This document shows positions 8,017-16,097 of a stretch of DNA of 64,000 bases, piece after piece. Position numbers and translations under genes: made by a program. The stretch is taken from positions 1,364,001 through 1,428,000 of the forward strand of contig CAVVVG010000005.1 in the NCBI GenBank assembly GCA_963751615.1. The letters run 5' to 3'. The notes beneath the pieces are model-generated. The model had not been told where the DNA came from, made no database searches, and worked only from the letters and a program-made list of their open reading frames with translations. The DNA comes from Palsa-892 sp963751615. GTDB taxonomy: Bacteria; Pseudomonadota; Alphaproteobacteria; Rhizobiales; Xanthobacteraceae. Within the stretch, counting starts at the first letter, position 1. Each line of letters opens with the position of its first letter.

Positions 8017-8976
8017 CTAGGTTTCGAGTCCGGTGGGTACGTTTTTGTTTTCGCTCTTGAGCTTCATGCCGGAGGCAAGCGCAAGCGTCTCGAGCAATGC
8101 AGCAAAATCCCCGGCGAGATATTTTTCTTTGTCCGGCTGCAATTGGGCCGCGCCGAAATGCGATTGCAGCACTTCCCGCGTTGCCGATGTCACTGGCATG
8201 TAGACGTTGAGATCATGAGCAAGCTCGAGACTGAGATCGAGATCTTTGCGTAGCAATTCCGGCGTAAAAGTGGTTGTCCAGTCGAGGTTGATCAGCGCTG
8301 GGGACTTGTAACGACTGAAAATTGAACCCATGACTGAATTATTCATGAAATCGAGAAAAGCGTGGCGTGGAACGCCCGCCTTTTCGGCGAGCAGCGTAAT
8401 TTCGCACAGATTTTCGATCACCACACCCAGCATAACATTATGTGCGATTTTGCAGATACGAGCGAGGTCACCTTCGCCGACATAAGAAACGCCGCGCGAC
8501 GCAAAGGCCTGGATGATGGGTTCTACCACGCGGGCGGACGTCTCGGGACCGGAGATGACGGAAGAAAGCTTGCCCGCCTTGACACATTTTCCGTTACCTG
8601 AAACGGGAGCCGCGATGAAATTGACATTATACTTCGACAGTTGTTCGCGGATCCTGGTGGATTCCTCGACGGCAATCGTCGAGCAATCGACGAAAATGCT
8701 CGGGAGCTTTCCGCCTTTCGACGTGACGCCATTCTTGCCGAAATAAATTTCCTCCAGATCCCTGCCGGTTGAAACGATCGAGAAAAGAATATCGACATTC
8801 GCAAGGTCCGAGATCTTGTCGACGATCTTGCCGCCGAATTTTGCGAGCGGTTCGGCTTTTGCGCGTGTGCGGTTCCAGATCGAGACGTTATAGCCCGCCT
8901 GGAGCAAACGCTCGGCCATTGGAAATCCCATGCGCCCCATGCCGATCCAGCCGATTTTCTGCGTATTGTTCGACAT
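8017..8976 (-). CDS. NAD(P)-dependent beta-hydroxyacid dehydrogenase (3-hydroxyisobutyrate dehydrogenase family)
   Basis: A 319-residue beta-hydroxyacid dehydrogenase. The Rossmann motif GWIGMGRMGFPMAERL starts at residue 9. The substrate-binding signature is APVSGNGKCVKAGKL (about 123-137), and the catalytic lysine is Lys176 in ARICKIAHN. NRT at about residue 35 suggests NADP preference, as in related 3-hydroxyisobutyrate, tartronate-semialdehyde or glyoxylate reductases; the exact substrate is open. The ATG at 8976 has an AGGAG site. It is the third gene of a leftward operon after the SDR and the hydrolase, with gaps of 12 and 9 bp, so it probably joins them in degradation of a hydroxyacid or acyl intermediate. 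Confidence 0.82.
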   Translation of the reverse strand: MSNNTQKIGWIGMGRMGFPMAERLLQAGYNVSIWNRTRAKAEPLAKFGGKIVDKISDLANVDILFSIVSTGRDLEEIYFGKNGVTSKGGKLPSIFVDCSTIAVEESTRIREQLSKYNVNFIAAPVSGNGKCVKAGKLSSVISGPETSARVVEPIIQAFASRGVSYVGEGDLARICKIAHNVMLGVVIENLCEITLLAEKAGVPRHAFLDFMNNSVMGSIFSRYKSPALINLDWTTTFTPELLRKDLDLSLELAHDLNVYMPVTSATREVLQSHFGAAQLQPDKEKYLAGDFAALLETLALASGMKLKSENKNVPTGLET

Positions 8977-8985
8977 CGTATTCTC

Positions 8986-9945
8986 CTATGGCCATCCCGC
9001 GAGCAGTCCGCGCAATCCAGCGACGAACGCCAGCGGTTGGTCGACCATCACATGATGGTCAGCTTCGGGAAGTTCGAGTAGGGGCGCGCCTTTCGGTGCC
9101 AGGCTCACTGTGTAATCGATAAGCTTTCCAGTAAGCAGTTTCGAGCGCGCTCCCCACATGACGGATACCGGGCATTGAATGTTGGTCAACATCTGCGTGA
9201 CGTCACCCATTTGGAATTCGCGCCACAGATAAGGATCAAATTTCCAGCTATACCCGGCGGGTTCGACCCCCTTGGCTTCGACTTTTTTTAGTGATGTTCG
9301 CGCTATGTAATCGGCAATGAAGAGGTTTTCGCAAGTCTGGGGAGGTGCAAACCGAAAACGCGCGATCCCCGCTTCCAGCGTTGGATAAACGCGAACCGGC
9401 CGCGCGGGCGGAAGTTTCCCGCGCTTCTCGCGCCGCTCTTTCCGCTGCTCAGGCGACCACAACGGCACATCGACAAGCACGGCGGCCCGGAGCCGCTTTC
9501 CGTCTAGCGCGCCGCAGACGATTGTCGGAAATCCTCCGAACGAATGGCCGACGATCACCGGCTGTTTATCTGCCGAGAAAAGTCCGGCGGCTTCAGCGCA
9601 TTTCATCGCTTCTTCGGCGAAGAGATCGAGTGAATATTGCTTCCGCCAGTCCGATCCACCCATCCCAGACCATGAGATCGCGGCGATGCGGTGATCGCTC
9701 GCAAAGAACGGTGCGATGAAACTCCACCAATCGGCATGCGCACCATTGCCGTGCAGGAACAAAATGCCCGGTTTTCCCCGCTCGCCCCATGCGATGGTTT
9801 CAATTCTGGCGCCTTTCACCTCGGTAAAACTTCGCTCCGGTTCATTCGCGATAGCGTTCGTGAACCATGCAGGAGCCGGCGGTTTCGCGCCCTTAAAGGC
9901 CGCGAGTGGCGCATAAAGCTTTGGATCTTTGGTTTCCTGATCCAC
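8986..9945 (-). CDS. Alpha/beta hydrolase
   Basis: A 319-residue alpha/beta hydrolase fold protein. The oxyanion region is LFLHGNGAHADWW (residues 62-74), the nucleophile elbow is GHSFGG with Ser135, and a C-terminal histidine lies in PEADHHVM near 296. The cap region (about 165-245) is charged and proline-rich. The start is a GTG at 9945 with only a weak ribosome site. It lies between an SDR dehydrogenase and a hydroxyacid dehydrogenase in a compact operon, which fits hydrolysis of an ester, lactone or C-C bond in a carboxylic-acid pathway. No secretion signal is present. Substrate unknown. Confidence 0.8.
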   Translation of the reverse strand: MDQETKDPKLYAPLAAFKGAKPPAPAWFTNAIANEPERSFTEVKGARIETIAWGERGKPGILFLHGNGAHADWWSFIAPFFASDHRIAAISWSGMGGSDWRKQYSLDLFAEEAMKCAEAAGLFSADKQPVIVGHSFGGFPTIVCGALDGKRLRAAVLVDVPLWSPEQRKERREKRGKLPPARPVRVYPTLEAGIARFRFAPPQTCENLFIADYIARTSLKKVEAKGVEPAGYSWKFDPYLWREFQMGDVTQMLTNIQCPVSVMWGARSKLLTGKLIDYTVSLAPKGAPLLELPEADHHVMVDQPLAFVAGLRGLLAGWP

Positions 9946-9957
9946 GCGAGCACCCGG

Positions 9958-10866
9958 CTACGAAGTTTTCGCCATCGCATTCGCGATTTCGATTTTTCCC
10001 TGATCCAACGCGCTTCCGGGCACGCTATCGCCCTTGCGATCGGAAATAGCATCAAATTTCGCCGCGACCTGATCAGCAGCATCCTTGCTATGTCCAATAA
10101 ATATACCGGGTGTGATGGTAATATATGCTCGCTCGAACGAGCCGGCGCCTGCGCATACAATCGCACGCGTCGGCGCATTTTCGGATGCGAGATAGACGAT
10201 AGCGGGTGAAACCGCTTCCGGCTTTAGCTGCGCGAGAATGGCTTCGGGCATCAGACCTTCGGTCATACGGGTCGCCGCAGTGGGTGCGAGGCAATTAACT
10301 CGAATGTCGTTCTTGGCGCCTTCAAGCGCAAGCGTCTGCATTAAGCCGACGAGTGCCATCTTTGCAGCACCGTAATTCGATTGGCCGAAATTTCCAAAGA
10401 GGCCAGAAGATGACGTCGTCATTACGATGCGTCCATAATTTTGATTCCGCATGATTTCCCACACGGCCTTGGTGCAATGAACTGCGCCCATCAAATGCAC
10501 GTCGATGACCGTGCGAAAATCGGCGAATTCCATTTTCGCGAAGGTCTTGTCGCGCAAAATGCCGGCGTTATTAACAAGAATGTCGACACGACCCCATTGT
10601 TTCATGATTTCCCTGACCATTCCTTCGACGGCGGCGTGATCTGTCACCGAAGCAGCGCTCGCGATCGCCTCGCCGCCTGCATTGCGGATTTCTTCGACGA
10701 CCTTCTCAGCGGTTGTAGCCAATACACGGGTTCCGTCGCGTGCGCCGCCGAGATCATTGACGACGACTTTCGCGCCGCGTGCGGCAAGAGCAAGCGCATG
10801 TGCGCGCCCGAGACCGCCGCCAGCGCCGGTAATGACTGCTACTCTTCCTTTGAAATCGATTGCCAT
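9958..10866 (-). CDS. SDR family dehydrogenase resembling the MFE-2-type 3-hydroxyacyl-CoA dehydrogenase domain
   Basis: A 302-residue short-chain dehydrogenase. The cofactor motif is TGAGGGLGRAHALALA (residues 13-28), VVVNDLGG marks the end of beta-2 with Asp38 favouring NAD, and NNAG is at 99-102. The catalytic Ser (about 153), Tyr165 and Lys169 lie in SSSGLFGNFGQSNYGAAK. The long beta2-alpha3 loop (GARDGT) and overall length match the dehydrogenase module of peroxisomal multifunctional enzyme type 2, suggesting a hydroxyacyl-CoA substrate. First gene of a three-gene leftward operon, with AGGAAGG ahead of its ATG. A decayed acyl-CoA ligase tail lies immediately upstream, hinting that a CoA-ester pathway once included a ligase here. 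Confidence 0.85.
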   Translation of the reverse strand: MAIDFKGRVAVITGAGGGLGRAHALALAARGAKVVVNDLGGARDGTRVLATTAEKVVEEIRNAGGEAIASAASVTDHAAVEGMVREIMKQWGRVDILVNNAGILRDKTFAKMEFADFRTVIDVHLMGAVHCTKAVWEIMRNQNYGRIVMTTSSSGLFGNFGQSNYGAAKMALVGLMQTLALEGAKNDIRVNCLAPTAATRMTEGLMPEAILAQLKPEAVSPAIVYLASENAPTRAIVCAGAGSFERAYITITPGIFIGHSKDAADQVAAKFDAISDRKGDSVPGSALDQGKIEIANAMAKTS

Positions 10867-10876
10867 GATTGCCTTC

Positions 10877-11005
10877 CTATATGGTTATTACCGGCTTGTA
10901 CCGATTGCGCAATTTGCGCTTAAGAACCTCTCCGATGGCGCTGCGCGGTAGCTTCGCCTCGATCCGTACTGGGAGATGAGGTCTGGAGTCGAACCGAATT
11001 CCTGT
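10877..11005 (-). pseudogene. C-terminal remnant of an AMP-dependent acyl-CoA synthetase
   Basis: In one minus-strand frame a 42-codon open stretch reads ...PHLPVRIEAKLPRSAIGE and continues VLKRKLRNRYKP to a TAG at 10877. This is the typical end of an AMP-binding acyl-CoA ligase, including the catalytic-lysine neighbourhood (LPRSAIGxVLK). An in-frame TGA at 11006-11008 cuts it off upstream, and nothing recognisable of the rest of a ligase is present. It sits 5' of the SDR operon, so the ancestral order was probably ligase-SDR-hydrolase-dehydrogenase. Confidence 0.7.
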
Positions 11006-11110
11006 TCAAGCATCTTTTCGGGCGTCATTAAGGCTCCTCATTTCGAAGCGAATTCTTGTAAGCTGGTGCCCAGTTGGAGCCAAATCCATTATTAAGGCGG
11101 AGATTTAAGG

Positions 11111-11794
11111 TTGGAAAACAGTGAAACACGCTGGTGGTGGGTACGTCATGCGCCCGTGCCGAACACCATTCGCATTTACGGCCAATCCGACGTCGATAGC
11201 GATTGCTCGGATACGGAAGCTTTTAAGGCGCTCGCACAGCAATTACCTCGCCGAGCGATTTGGCTCACCAGTAATCTAAGCCGTACACATCAGACCGCAG
11301 CAGCCATTGTGGCGGAGATGGACGAAAAATCGCGGCCTCGAGAACAGCCGCTCGCGATCCCCGAATTTTCCGAACAGAATCTTGGTCAGTGGCAAGGGCT
11401 CGTGCGAACAGAATTTTTTGCCACACGTGGGGGCGCGAGCTACCCATTCTGGTTCGGTTCCGCCGATGAATGCGCCCCGGGCGGCGAAAGTTTCAACGAT
11501 GTCATCAATCGGGTCGGCGCGGCCTTTTTGCGGTTGACCAAGGAATATGCTGGCCACGACATTATCTCAGTCGCGCATGGCGGGAGCATCAAAGCCGCCT
11601 TGGCGGTTGCGTTAAGCCTCGACCCGAACGCCGCGCTCTCCTTTGCAGTGGATCATTGTTCGGTGACGAGGATCGATCGACTTGCAACCAAGTCCGATGG
11701 CGGTTTCTGGCGCGTAGCAATGGTGAACCAAAGGCCGTGGGCGCACACTATCTCGAAAACGATAATATCGAACGAAGCAGCGCCGTTAGCTTGA
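11111..11794 (+). CDS. Histidine phosphatase family protein
   Basis: A 227-residue phosphoglycerate-mutase-like phosphatase. The phospho-acceptor lies in VRHAPV (Arg12, His13; the family usually has RHG, here RHA). NLSRTHQTA follows near residue 55, the acid region is EFSEQNLGQW near 85-94, and the second histidine lies in SVAHGGSIKAAL near 155. The start appears to be TTG at 11111, seven bases after a purine-rich GGCGGAG. Members of this branch act on small phosphoesters such as alpha-ribazole phosphate or phosphosugars; no cobalamin gene is nearby to support CobC. It is convergent with the biotin-carrier gene, with 2 bp between the stops. Confidence 0.8.
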   Translation: MENSETRWWWVRHAPVPNTIRIYGQSDVDSDCSDTEAFKALAQQLPRRAIWLTSNLSRTHQTAAAIVAEMDEKSRPREQPLAIPEFSEQNLGQWQGLVRTEFFATRGGASYPFWFGSADECAPGGESFNDVINRVGAAFLRLTKEYAGHDIISVAHGGSIKAALAVALSLDPNAALSFAVDHCSVTRIDRLATKSDGGFWRVAMVNQRPWAHTISKTIISNEAAPLA

Positions 11795-11796
11795 AT

Positions 11797-12018
11797 TCAG
11801 GCCTCGATAATCGCGAGTGTCTGTCCTTCTGTAACGGTTGCACCTTCCTTGGTAAGCATGGATTTCAGCGTTCCGGCCTTTGGTGCAAAAACTGGGATTT
11901 CCATTTTCATGCAATCGAGCACAAGAATGGTCTCACCCATTTTGATTTTATCGCCGGGGGCGGCTTCGAGCGTCCGCACCATGCCGTTCACATCGGAAAT
12001 CACTCTGATCTCGGCCAT
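11797..12018 (-). CDS. Free-standing biotin carboxyl carrier protein
   Basis: A 73-residue single biotinyl domain. The biotin-attachment motif is LDCMKMEIP with Lys38, flanked by the expected glycines and GDKIKMGE upstream. The ATG at 12018 is preferred over a TTG two codons earlier because it starts the conserved MAEIRV sequence. It is divergent from the carboxyltransferase gene at 12103, with 84 bp between starts, so the two probably form one carboxylase or decarboxylase. No biotin carboxylase gene is in the window; it must be encoded elsewhere if this is an ATP-dependent carboxylase. Confidence 0.85.
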   Translation of the reverse strand: MAEIRVISDVNGMVRTLEAAPGDKIKMGETILVLDCMKMEIPVFAPKAGTLKSMLTKEGATVTEGQTLAIIEA

Positions 12019-12053
12019 AGCCAACCCGGACTGATTTGCTGACTCGGGATTGC

Positions 12054-12083
12054 GCTTGCTAGATCAAGCAGCGATCTTGTCAA
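12054..12083. promoter_or_regulatory. Repeated CTTG/CAAG dyads between divergent carboxylase genes
   Basis: GCTTG-CTAGAT-CAAGC (12054-12069) and CTTG-T-CAAG (12075-12083) are two inverted repeats built from the same half-site. They lie in the 84-bp region shared by the divergent biotin-carrier and carboxyltransferase genes and could be an operator controlling both. No regulator is adjacent. Confidence 0.35.
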
Positions 12084-12102
12084 GTGCAGCGGAGAGACGC
12101 GC

Positions 12103-13650
12103 ATGAACTGGAAGTCCGAACTTGAAGAGTTAAAGAAACGGAAGGCGCTTGCCTTGAAAATGGGCGGAGCGGATAAGGTCAAACGTCAACATGACGCCGG
12201 CAAGTTGTCGGTGCGCGAACGGATTGAGAAATTACTCGATGCCGGCAGTTTTCACGAAATTGGGATGATCTCCGGCAAAGCTCGTTACGATTCGGCGGGT
12301 GCGCTGACCAATTTTCAGCCGGCCAACTTCGTATTTGGTCGCGGGCGGATCGAAAATAGAGCTGTTGTCGTCGGCGGGGATGATTTCACGGTTCGTGGTG
12401 GGGCCGCGGATGCGTCCATCCATCAGAAGCAAATCATGGCAGAGCAGATGGCGAACGAGCTGCGGATTCCGATCGTACGACTTGTCGACGGGACCGGTGG
12501 CGGCGGTTCGGTGAAGACCATCGAAACGATGGGCTTCACCTATGTGCCTGCCAATCCTGGCTGGGATTGGGTGGTGAAGAATCTCGGCGAGGTCCCAGTC
12601 GTCGCGCTCGGCTTAGGCTCAGTCGCGGGCCTAGGTTCCGCGCGGCTCGTTTCAAGTCACTATTCGATTATGGTGCAAGGCCTTTCGCAGATGTTTATCG
12701 CGGGGCCGCCGGTCGTCGCGCGTATCGGTCAGAATCTCACGAAGGAAGAACTTGGCGGCGCTGCCATTCATGCCAAAGCTGGCGCTGTCGACGATGTGGT
12801 CGAGAGCGAGGAGGAGGCATTCGCTCGTGCGCGCCGCTTTTTGTCCTATTTGCCTTCTTCGGTTTACGAATTGCCGCCACGCACGGCCGTCATGGACGAT
12901 CCCAATCGCAAGGAAGAATTGCTAATGGATATTGTGCCTCGCGACCGCCGCAAGGTTTATGACATGCGGAAACTCATTGGAGCTGTTGTGGACGGCGAAA
13001 GCTTTTTTGAAATGGGCCGCAAATTCGGCGGCTCCGCGATCACTGGGATTGCGCGTTTCGATGGCTGGCCGGTGGCGATACTCGCGAGTGACCCGTTTTT
13101 CTACGGCGGCGGATGGACGGCAGAGGCCTCACAGAAAGTGACCCGCTTCATTGATCTCGCCAACACATTTCATCTACCAGTGGTGAATTTTGTCGACGTC
13201 CCGGGCTTTGTCATTGGCCTTGAATCGGAGAAAGCGGGGACGATACGTTACGGTGCCCGCGCGCTTGCCGCCATTTATCAGGCACGTGTACCTTGGTGCT
13301 CCATACTGATCCGCAAGATTTTTGGTGTCGCTGGCGCGGGCCATATGAACCACACACGGCTACACTATCGCTTCGCGTGGCCTTCCGGCGATTGGGGTTC
13401 ATTACCCGTCGAGGGCGGCATCGAAGCGGCCTATCGCGCAGAGCTCGATGCCGCGTCCGATCGCGAAAAGCTTCGTGTAGAAATCGAAAAACGTCTCGAC
13501 GATTTTCGTTCTCCATTCCGGACGGCCGAAACATTTATTGTCGAGGAAATCATCGATCCGCGTGATACGCGGCCACTTATTTGCGAATTTGCAAATCTTG
13601 TTGCCAAACTGCGCAAACCAGGATTGGTCGCAACATCTATGCGTCCATAA
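12103..13650 (+). CDS. Acyl-CoA carboxyltransferase beta subunit (propionyl-/methylmalonyl-CoA type)
   Basis: A 515-residue carboxyltransferase of the acetyl/propionyl-CoA carboxylase family, with two crotonase-like halves (about 1-255 and 260-515). Oxyanion-forming glycines are visible in VDGTGGGGSVKT near residue 126 and GVAGAGHMNH near 407. It transfers CO2 between biotin on the carrier protein and an acyl-CoA. The size equals that of PccB and of the MmdA subunit of methylmalonyl-CoA decarboxylase. The partner is probably the divergent biotin-carrier gene; neither a biotin carboxylase nor a membrane MmdB decarboxylase subunit is nearby, so the direction and substrate remain open. The 3' end faces the pim-type operon. 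Confidence 0.85.
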   Translation: MNWKSELEELKKRKALALKMGGADKVKRQHDAGKLSVRERIEKLLDAGSFHEIGMISGKARYDSAGALTNFQPANFVFGRGRIENRAVVVGGDDFTVRGGAADASIHQKQIMAEQMANELRIPIVRLVDGTGGGGSVKTIETMGFTYVPANPGWDWVVKNLGEVPVVALGLGSVAGLGSARLVSSHYSIMVQGLSQMFIAGPPVVARIGQNLTKEELGGAAIHAKAGAVDDVVESEEEAFARARRFLSYLPSSVYELPPRTAVMDDPNRKEELLMDIVPRDRRKVYDMRKLIGAVVDGESFFEMGRKFGGSAITGIARFDGWPVAILASDPFFYGGGWTAEASQKVTRFIDLANTFHLPVVNFVDVPGFVIGLESEKAGTIRYGARALAAIYQARVPWCSILIRKIFGVAGAGHMNHTRLHYRFAWPSGDWGSLPVEGGIEAAYRAELDAASDREKLRVEIEKRLDDFRSPFRTAETFIVEEIIDPRDTRPLICEFANLVAKLRKPGLVATSMRP

Positions 13651-13724
13651 TCGATCGAGATGTTCTGGAGCGGATCACCGCGCCTAATAAACGGGAAAGA
13701 TTGGCTCTGATTATTGCGAAGCCT

Positions 13725-14876
13725 TCATGCGGCCGGAAGCAGCCCGCCCATGCGGGCTAGCGCGACAAGATGATGGTCGGCATCCCCGAAAAGGACATCG
13801 ATCGCTGTCGCACGCTTGAAATAGTGGCTGAGCTTATACTCCATCGTCATGCCGATGCCACCATGAAGTTGCACCGCGGTCTTTCCAACGAAGCGGGCTG
13901 AGCGGCCAATCTGAACCTTGGCAGCGGCCATGGATTTATGGCGTTCAATTGGATCTGTTTCTTCGGTCATCATGGTGGCCAACATACTCATTGAACGCGC
14001 CTGTTCGAGCGCCATCAACATATCGACGGCGGCGTGTTGCAGAACCTGGAAGTTTCCAATTGGCACCCCGAACTGGCGGCGGGTTTTTAAATAATCGGTC
14101 GTTGTTTCGTGCATCACGGCCATCGCGCCGACCGCTTCGGCCGAAAGTGCCGCGATCGCCTCATCGAACACGCGCTCGATTACTGGGAAAGCCTTTCCGG
14201 GCTCTCCGATGATGTCTTCGGCGGCGACTTTTACGCCGGAAAGCGTGATTTCGGCTGCGCGCGTTCCATCGATGTTTTGGTAGCCGCGGATCGAAATGCC
14301 CTTCGCTTTGGCGTCCATCAGAAAAAGTCCAAGGCCATCCTTGTCGCGCTGCTTGCCGGAAATGCGCGCCGAAACGATCAACTTGTCGGCACTATCGCCG
14401 TTAAGAACGAGGCCTTTTGCGCCATCCAGCAAATAGCCGGCGCCGTCCTTTTTTGCGGTAGTCGCTACATCGGCAAGGTCGTAGCGGGATTGGCGCTCGC
14501 CATGTGCAAAGGCCAAAACAAGACTTCCATCGGCAATTTTTGGAACGATTTCGAATTTTTGTTTATCGCTGCCGGCGGCGCGCAAAACTCCACCCGCGAG
14601 CACGATGGTCGCCAGAAACGGCTCCAACGCGAGCCCACGCCCGAAAGCTTCCATGACAATCATGGTCTCGACGGGACCGCCACCGAAACCGCCGTCTTTT
14701 TCGGCGAAGGGAAGACCGAGCAGACCCAGTTCAGCGTATTGTTTCCAGAGCAAGCGACTCCAGCCTTGCGGTTCCTTCATATAACCGTTGCGCTGCTCGA
14801 ACCCGTAGCGGTCGGTCACCAGCCGTTCAACGCTCTGCTTCAGCAAGCGTTGCTCCTCACTCAACTCGAAGTCCAT
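13725..14876 (-). CDS. pimD: Acyl-CoA dehydrogenase, pimeloyl-CoA dehydrogenase small-subunit type
   Basis: A 383-residue FAD acyl-CoA dehydrogenase. The N-terminal helical domain (1-115), beta domain (about 120-220, with a degenerate flavin-binding segment FAHGERQSRYDLADV) and C-terminal helical domain with LHGGIGMTMEY near 340-350 are recognisable. It lies 3 bp downstream of a second acyl-CoA dehydrogenase, as in heteromeric dehydrogenases. The gene order pimF-B-C-D and the protein lengths match the Rhodopseudomonas palustris pim operon for C7-C14 dicarboxylic acids. Last gene of the leftward operon. Assignment to dicarboxylates is by synteny; the family itself is certain. Confidence 0.8.
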   Translation of the reverse strand: MDFELSEEQRLLKQSVERLVTDRYGFEQRNGYMKEPQGWSRLLWKQYAELGLLGLPFAEKDGGFGGGPVETMIVMEAFGRGLALEPFLATIVLAGGVLRAAGSDKQKFEIVPKIADGSLVLAFAHGERQSRYDLADVATTAKKDGAGYLLDGAKGLVLNGDSADKLIVSARISGKQRDKDGLGLFLMDAKAKGISIRGYQNIDGTRAAEITLSGVKVAAEDIIGEPGKAFPVIERVFDEAIAALSAEAVGAMAVMHETTTDYLKTRRQFGVPIGNFQVLQHAAVDMLMALEQARSMSMLATMMTEETDPIERHKSMAAAKVQIGRSARFVGKTAVQLHGGIGMTMEYKLSHYFKRATAIDVLFGDADHHLVALARMGGLLPAA

Positions 14877-14879
14877 TGT

Positions 14880-16085
14880 TCAAAGCCCCAGGATCGCCTT
14901 TGCGACAATATTTTTCTGAATTTCGTTCGATCCGCCATAGATCGAAATCTTGCGCCAGTTGAAGAAGGTCGGTGCGAGCGGTGCGGCGTAGTCTGGCCCG
15001 ATCGGCGGCTCGTTTACACGGTCCCCTTCAATCTGCTCCGGTTGATAAGGCAGGCCATAAGGCCCGACAACCTCGAACAAAAGCTCGCTGATGGTTTGCT
15101 GGATCTCCGAACCCTTGACTTTCAGTATGGATGAAGCGGGATCGGGTTTGTTGCTGCGGCCATTTTTCGCTGCAGCAACGACGCGAAGTTGGGTCATTTC
15201 AAGCGCCTTTAGTTCGACTTCAACCGCTGCGATTTTCGTACGAAAACGCTCATCTTCGATCAGTGGTTTGTCGCCCACTCGCTCGATACTGGCGAGCTCC
15301 TTTAGACGGCGTATGCGCTCTTTTGAAAGGCCAACGCGAGCGATTCCGAAGCGCTCATTACCAAGAAGAAATTTCGCGTAATCCCAGCCCTTATTTTCCT
15401 CGCCTACAAGATTTTCGACCGGCACCTTTACATCGTCGAAAAAAACCTCATTAACCTCTTTACCGCCATCCAGGGTCTGAATCGGACGCACTGTGATGCC
15501 AGGAGTCTTCATATCAATCAGCACGAACGAAATGCCCTGCTGTTTTTTCGAGTCCGGATTTGTTCGCACCAGGCAGAAAATCCAATCGGCGTATTGTGCA
15601 AGCGTGGTCCATGTTTTCTGCCCGTTCACGACGTAATGGTCGCCAACGCGCTTGGCCGTTGCCTTAAGCGATGCAAGATCGGAACCGGAACCTGGCTCGG
15701 AAAATCCCTGACACCACCAATCGTCGATATTTGCGATACGCGGCAGGAATCGTTTTTTCTGCGCTTCGCTCCCGAAAGCAATGATGACCGGACCAACCAT
15801 GTAAACGCCGAATTGTAGCGGCGAGGGCGCCGGGGCCTGTTGCATCTCATCGAGGAAAATATATTGCTTCACAGGGCTCCATCCGGTGCCGCCCCATTCT
15901 TGTGACCAGTGCGGAACCGCCCAACCTTTCTTGTTCAGAATGCGCTGCCAATCGACGATATCTTCTTTGCCGAGCTTGTGGCCCTCAACCATTTTACGGC
16001 GGATCGTCTCTGGCAAGTTTCCTTTGAAAAAAGTGCGCACCTCGTCCCGAAATGCGACTTCTTCTTCAGTAAAGCGTAGATCCAT
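14880..16085 (-). CDS. pimC: Acyl-CoA dehydrogenase, pimeloyl-CoA dehydrogenase large-subunit type
   Basis: A 401-residue acyl-CoA dehydrogenase with the flavin/substrate signature CQGFSEPGSGSDLASL (about residues 125-140), NGQKTWTTLAQYAD near 155-168, and a C-terminal IYGGSNEIQKNIVAKAILGL motif. It is expected to pair with the adjacent smaller homologue to introduce the 2,3 double bond in dicarboxyl-CoA esters. The ATG at 16085 has a GAGG site and lies 12 bp after the thiolase stop. Long-range function is inferred from operon order identical to pimB-pimC-pimD. Confidence 0.82.
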   Translation of the reverse strand: MDLRFTEEEVAFRDEVRTFFKGNLPETIRRKMVEGHKLGKEDIVDWQRILNKKGWAVPHWSQEWGGTGWSPVKQYIFLDEMQQAPAPSPLQFGVYMVGPVIIAFGSEAQKKRFLPRIANIDDWWCQGFSEPGSGSDLASLKATAKRVGDHYVVNGQKTWTTLAQYADWIFCLVRTNPDSKKQQGISFVLIDMKTPGITVRPIQTLDGGKEVNEVFFDDVKVPVENLVGEENKGWDYAKFLLGNERFGIARVGLSKERIRRLKELASIERVGDKPLIEDERFRTKIAAVEVELKALEMTQLRVVAAAKNGRSNKPDPASSILKVKGSEIQQTISELLFEVVGPYGLPYQPEQIEGDRVNEPPIGPDYAAPLAPTFFNWRKISIYGGSNEIQKNIVAKAILGL

Positions 16086-16097
16086 GATGGTGTTACC

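Noticed and set aside
14109..15134. 341-codon rightward open frame
   Set aside because: It is antisense to the pimD/pimC coding regions, which have full acyl-CoA dehydrogenase motifs and good starts; the frame has no family features.
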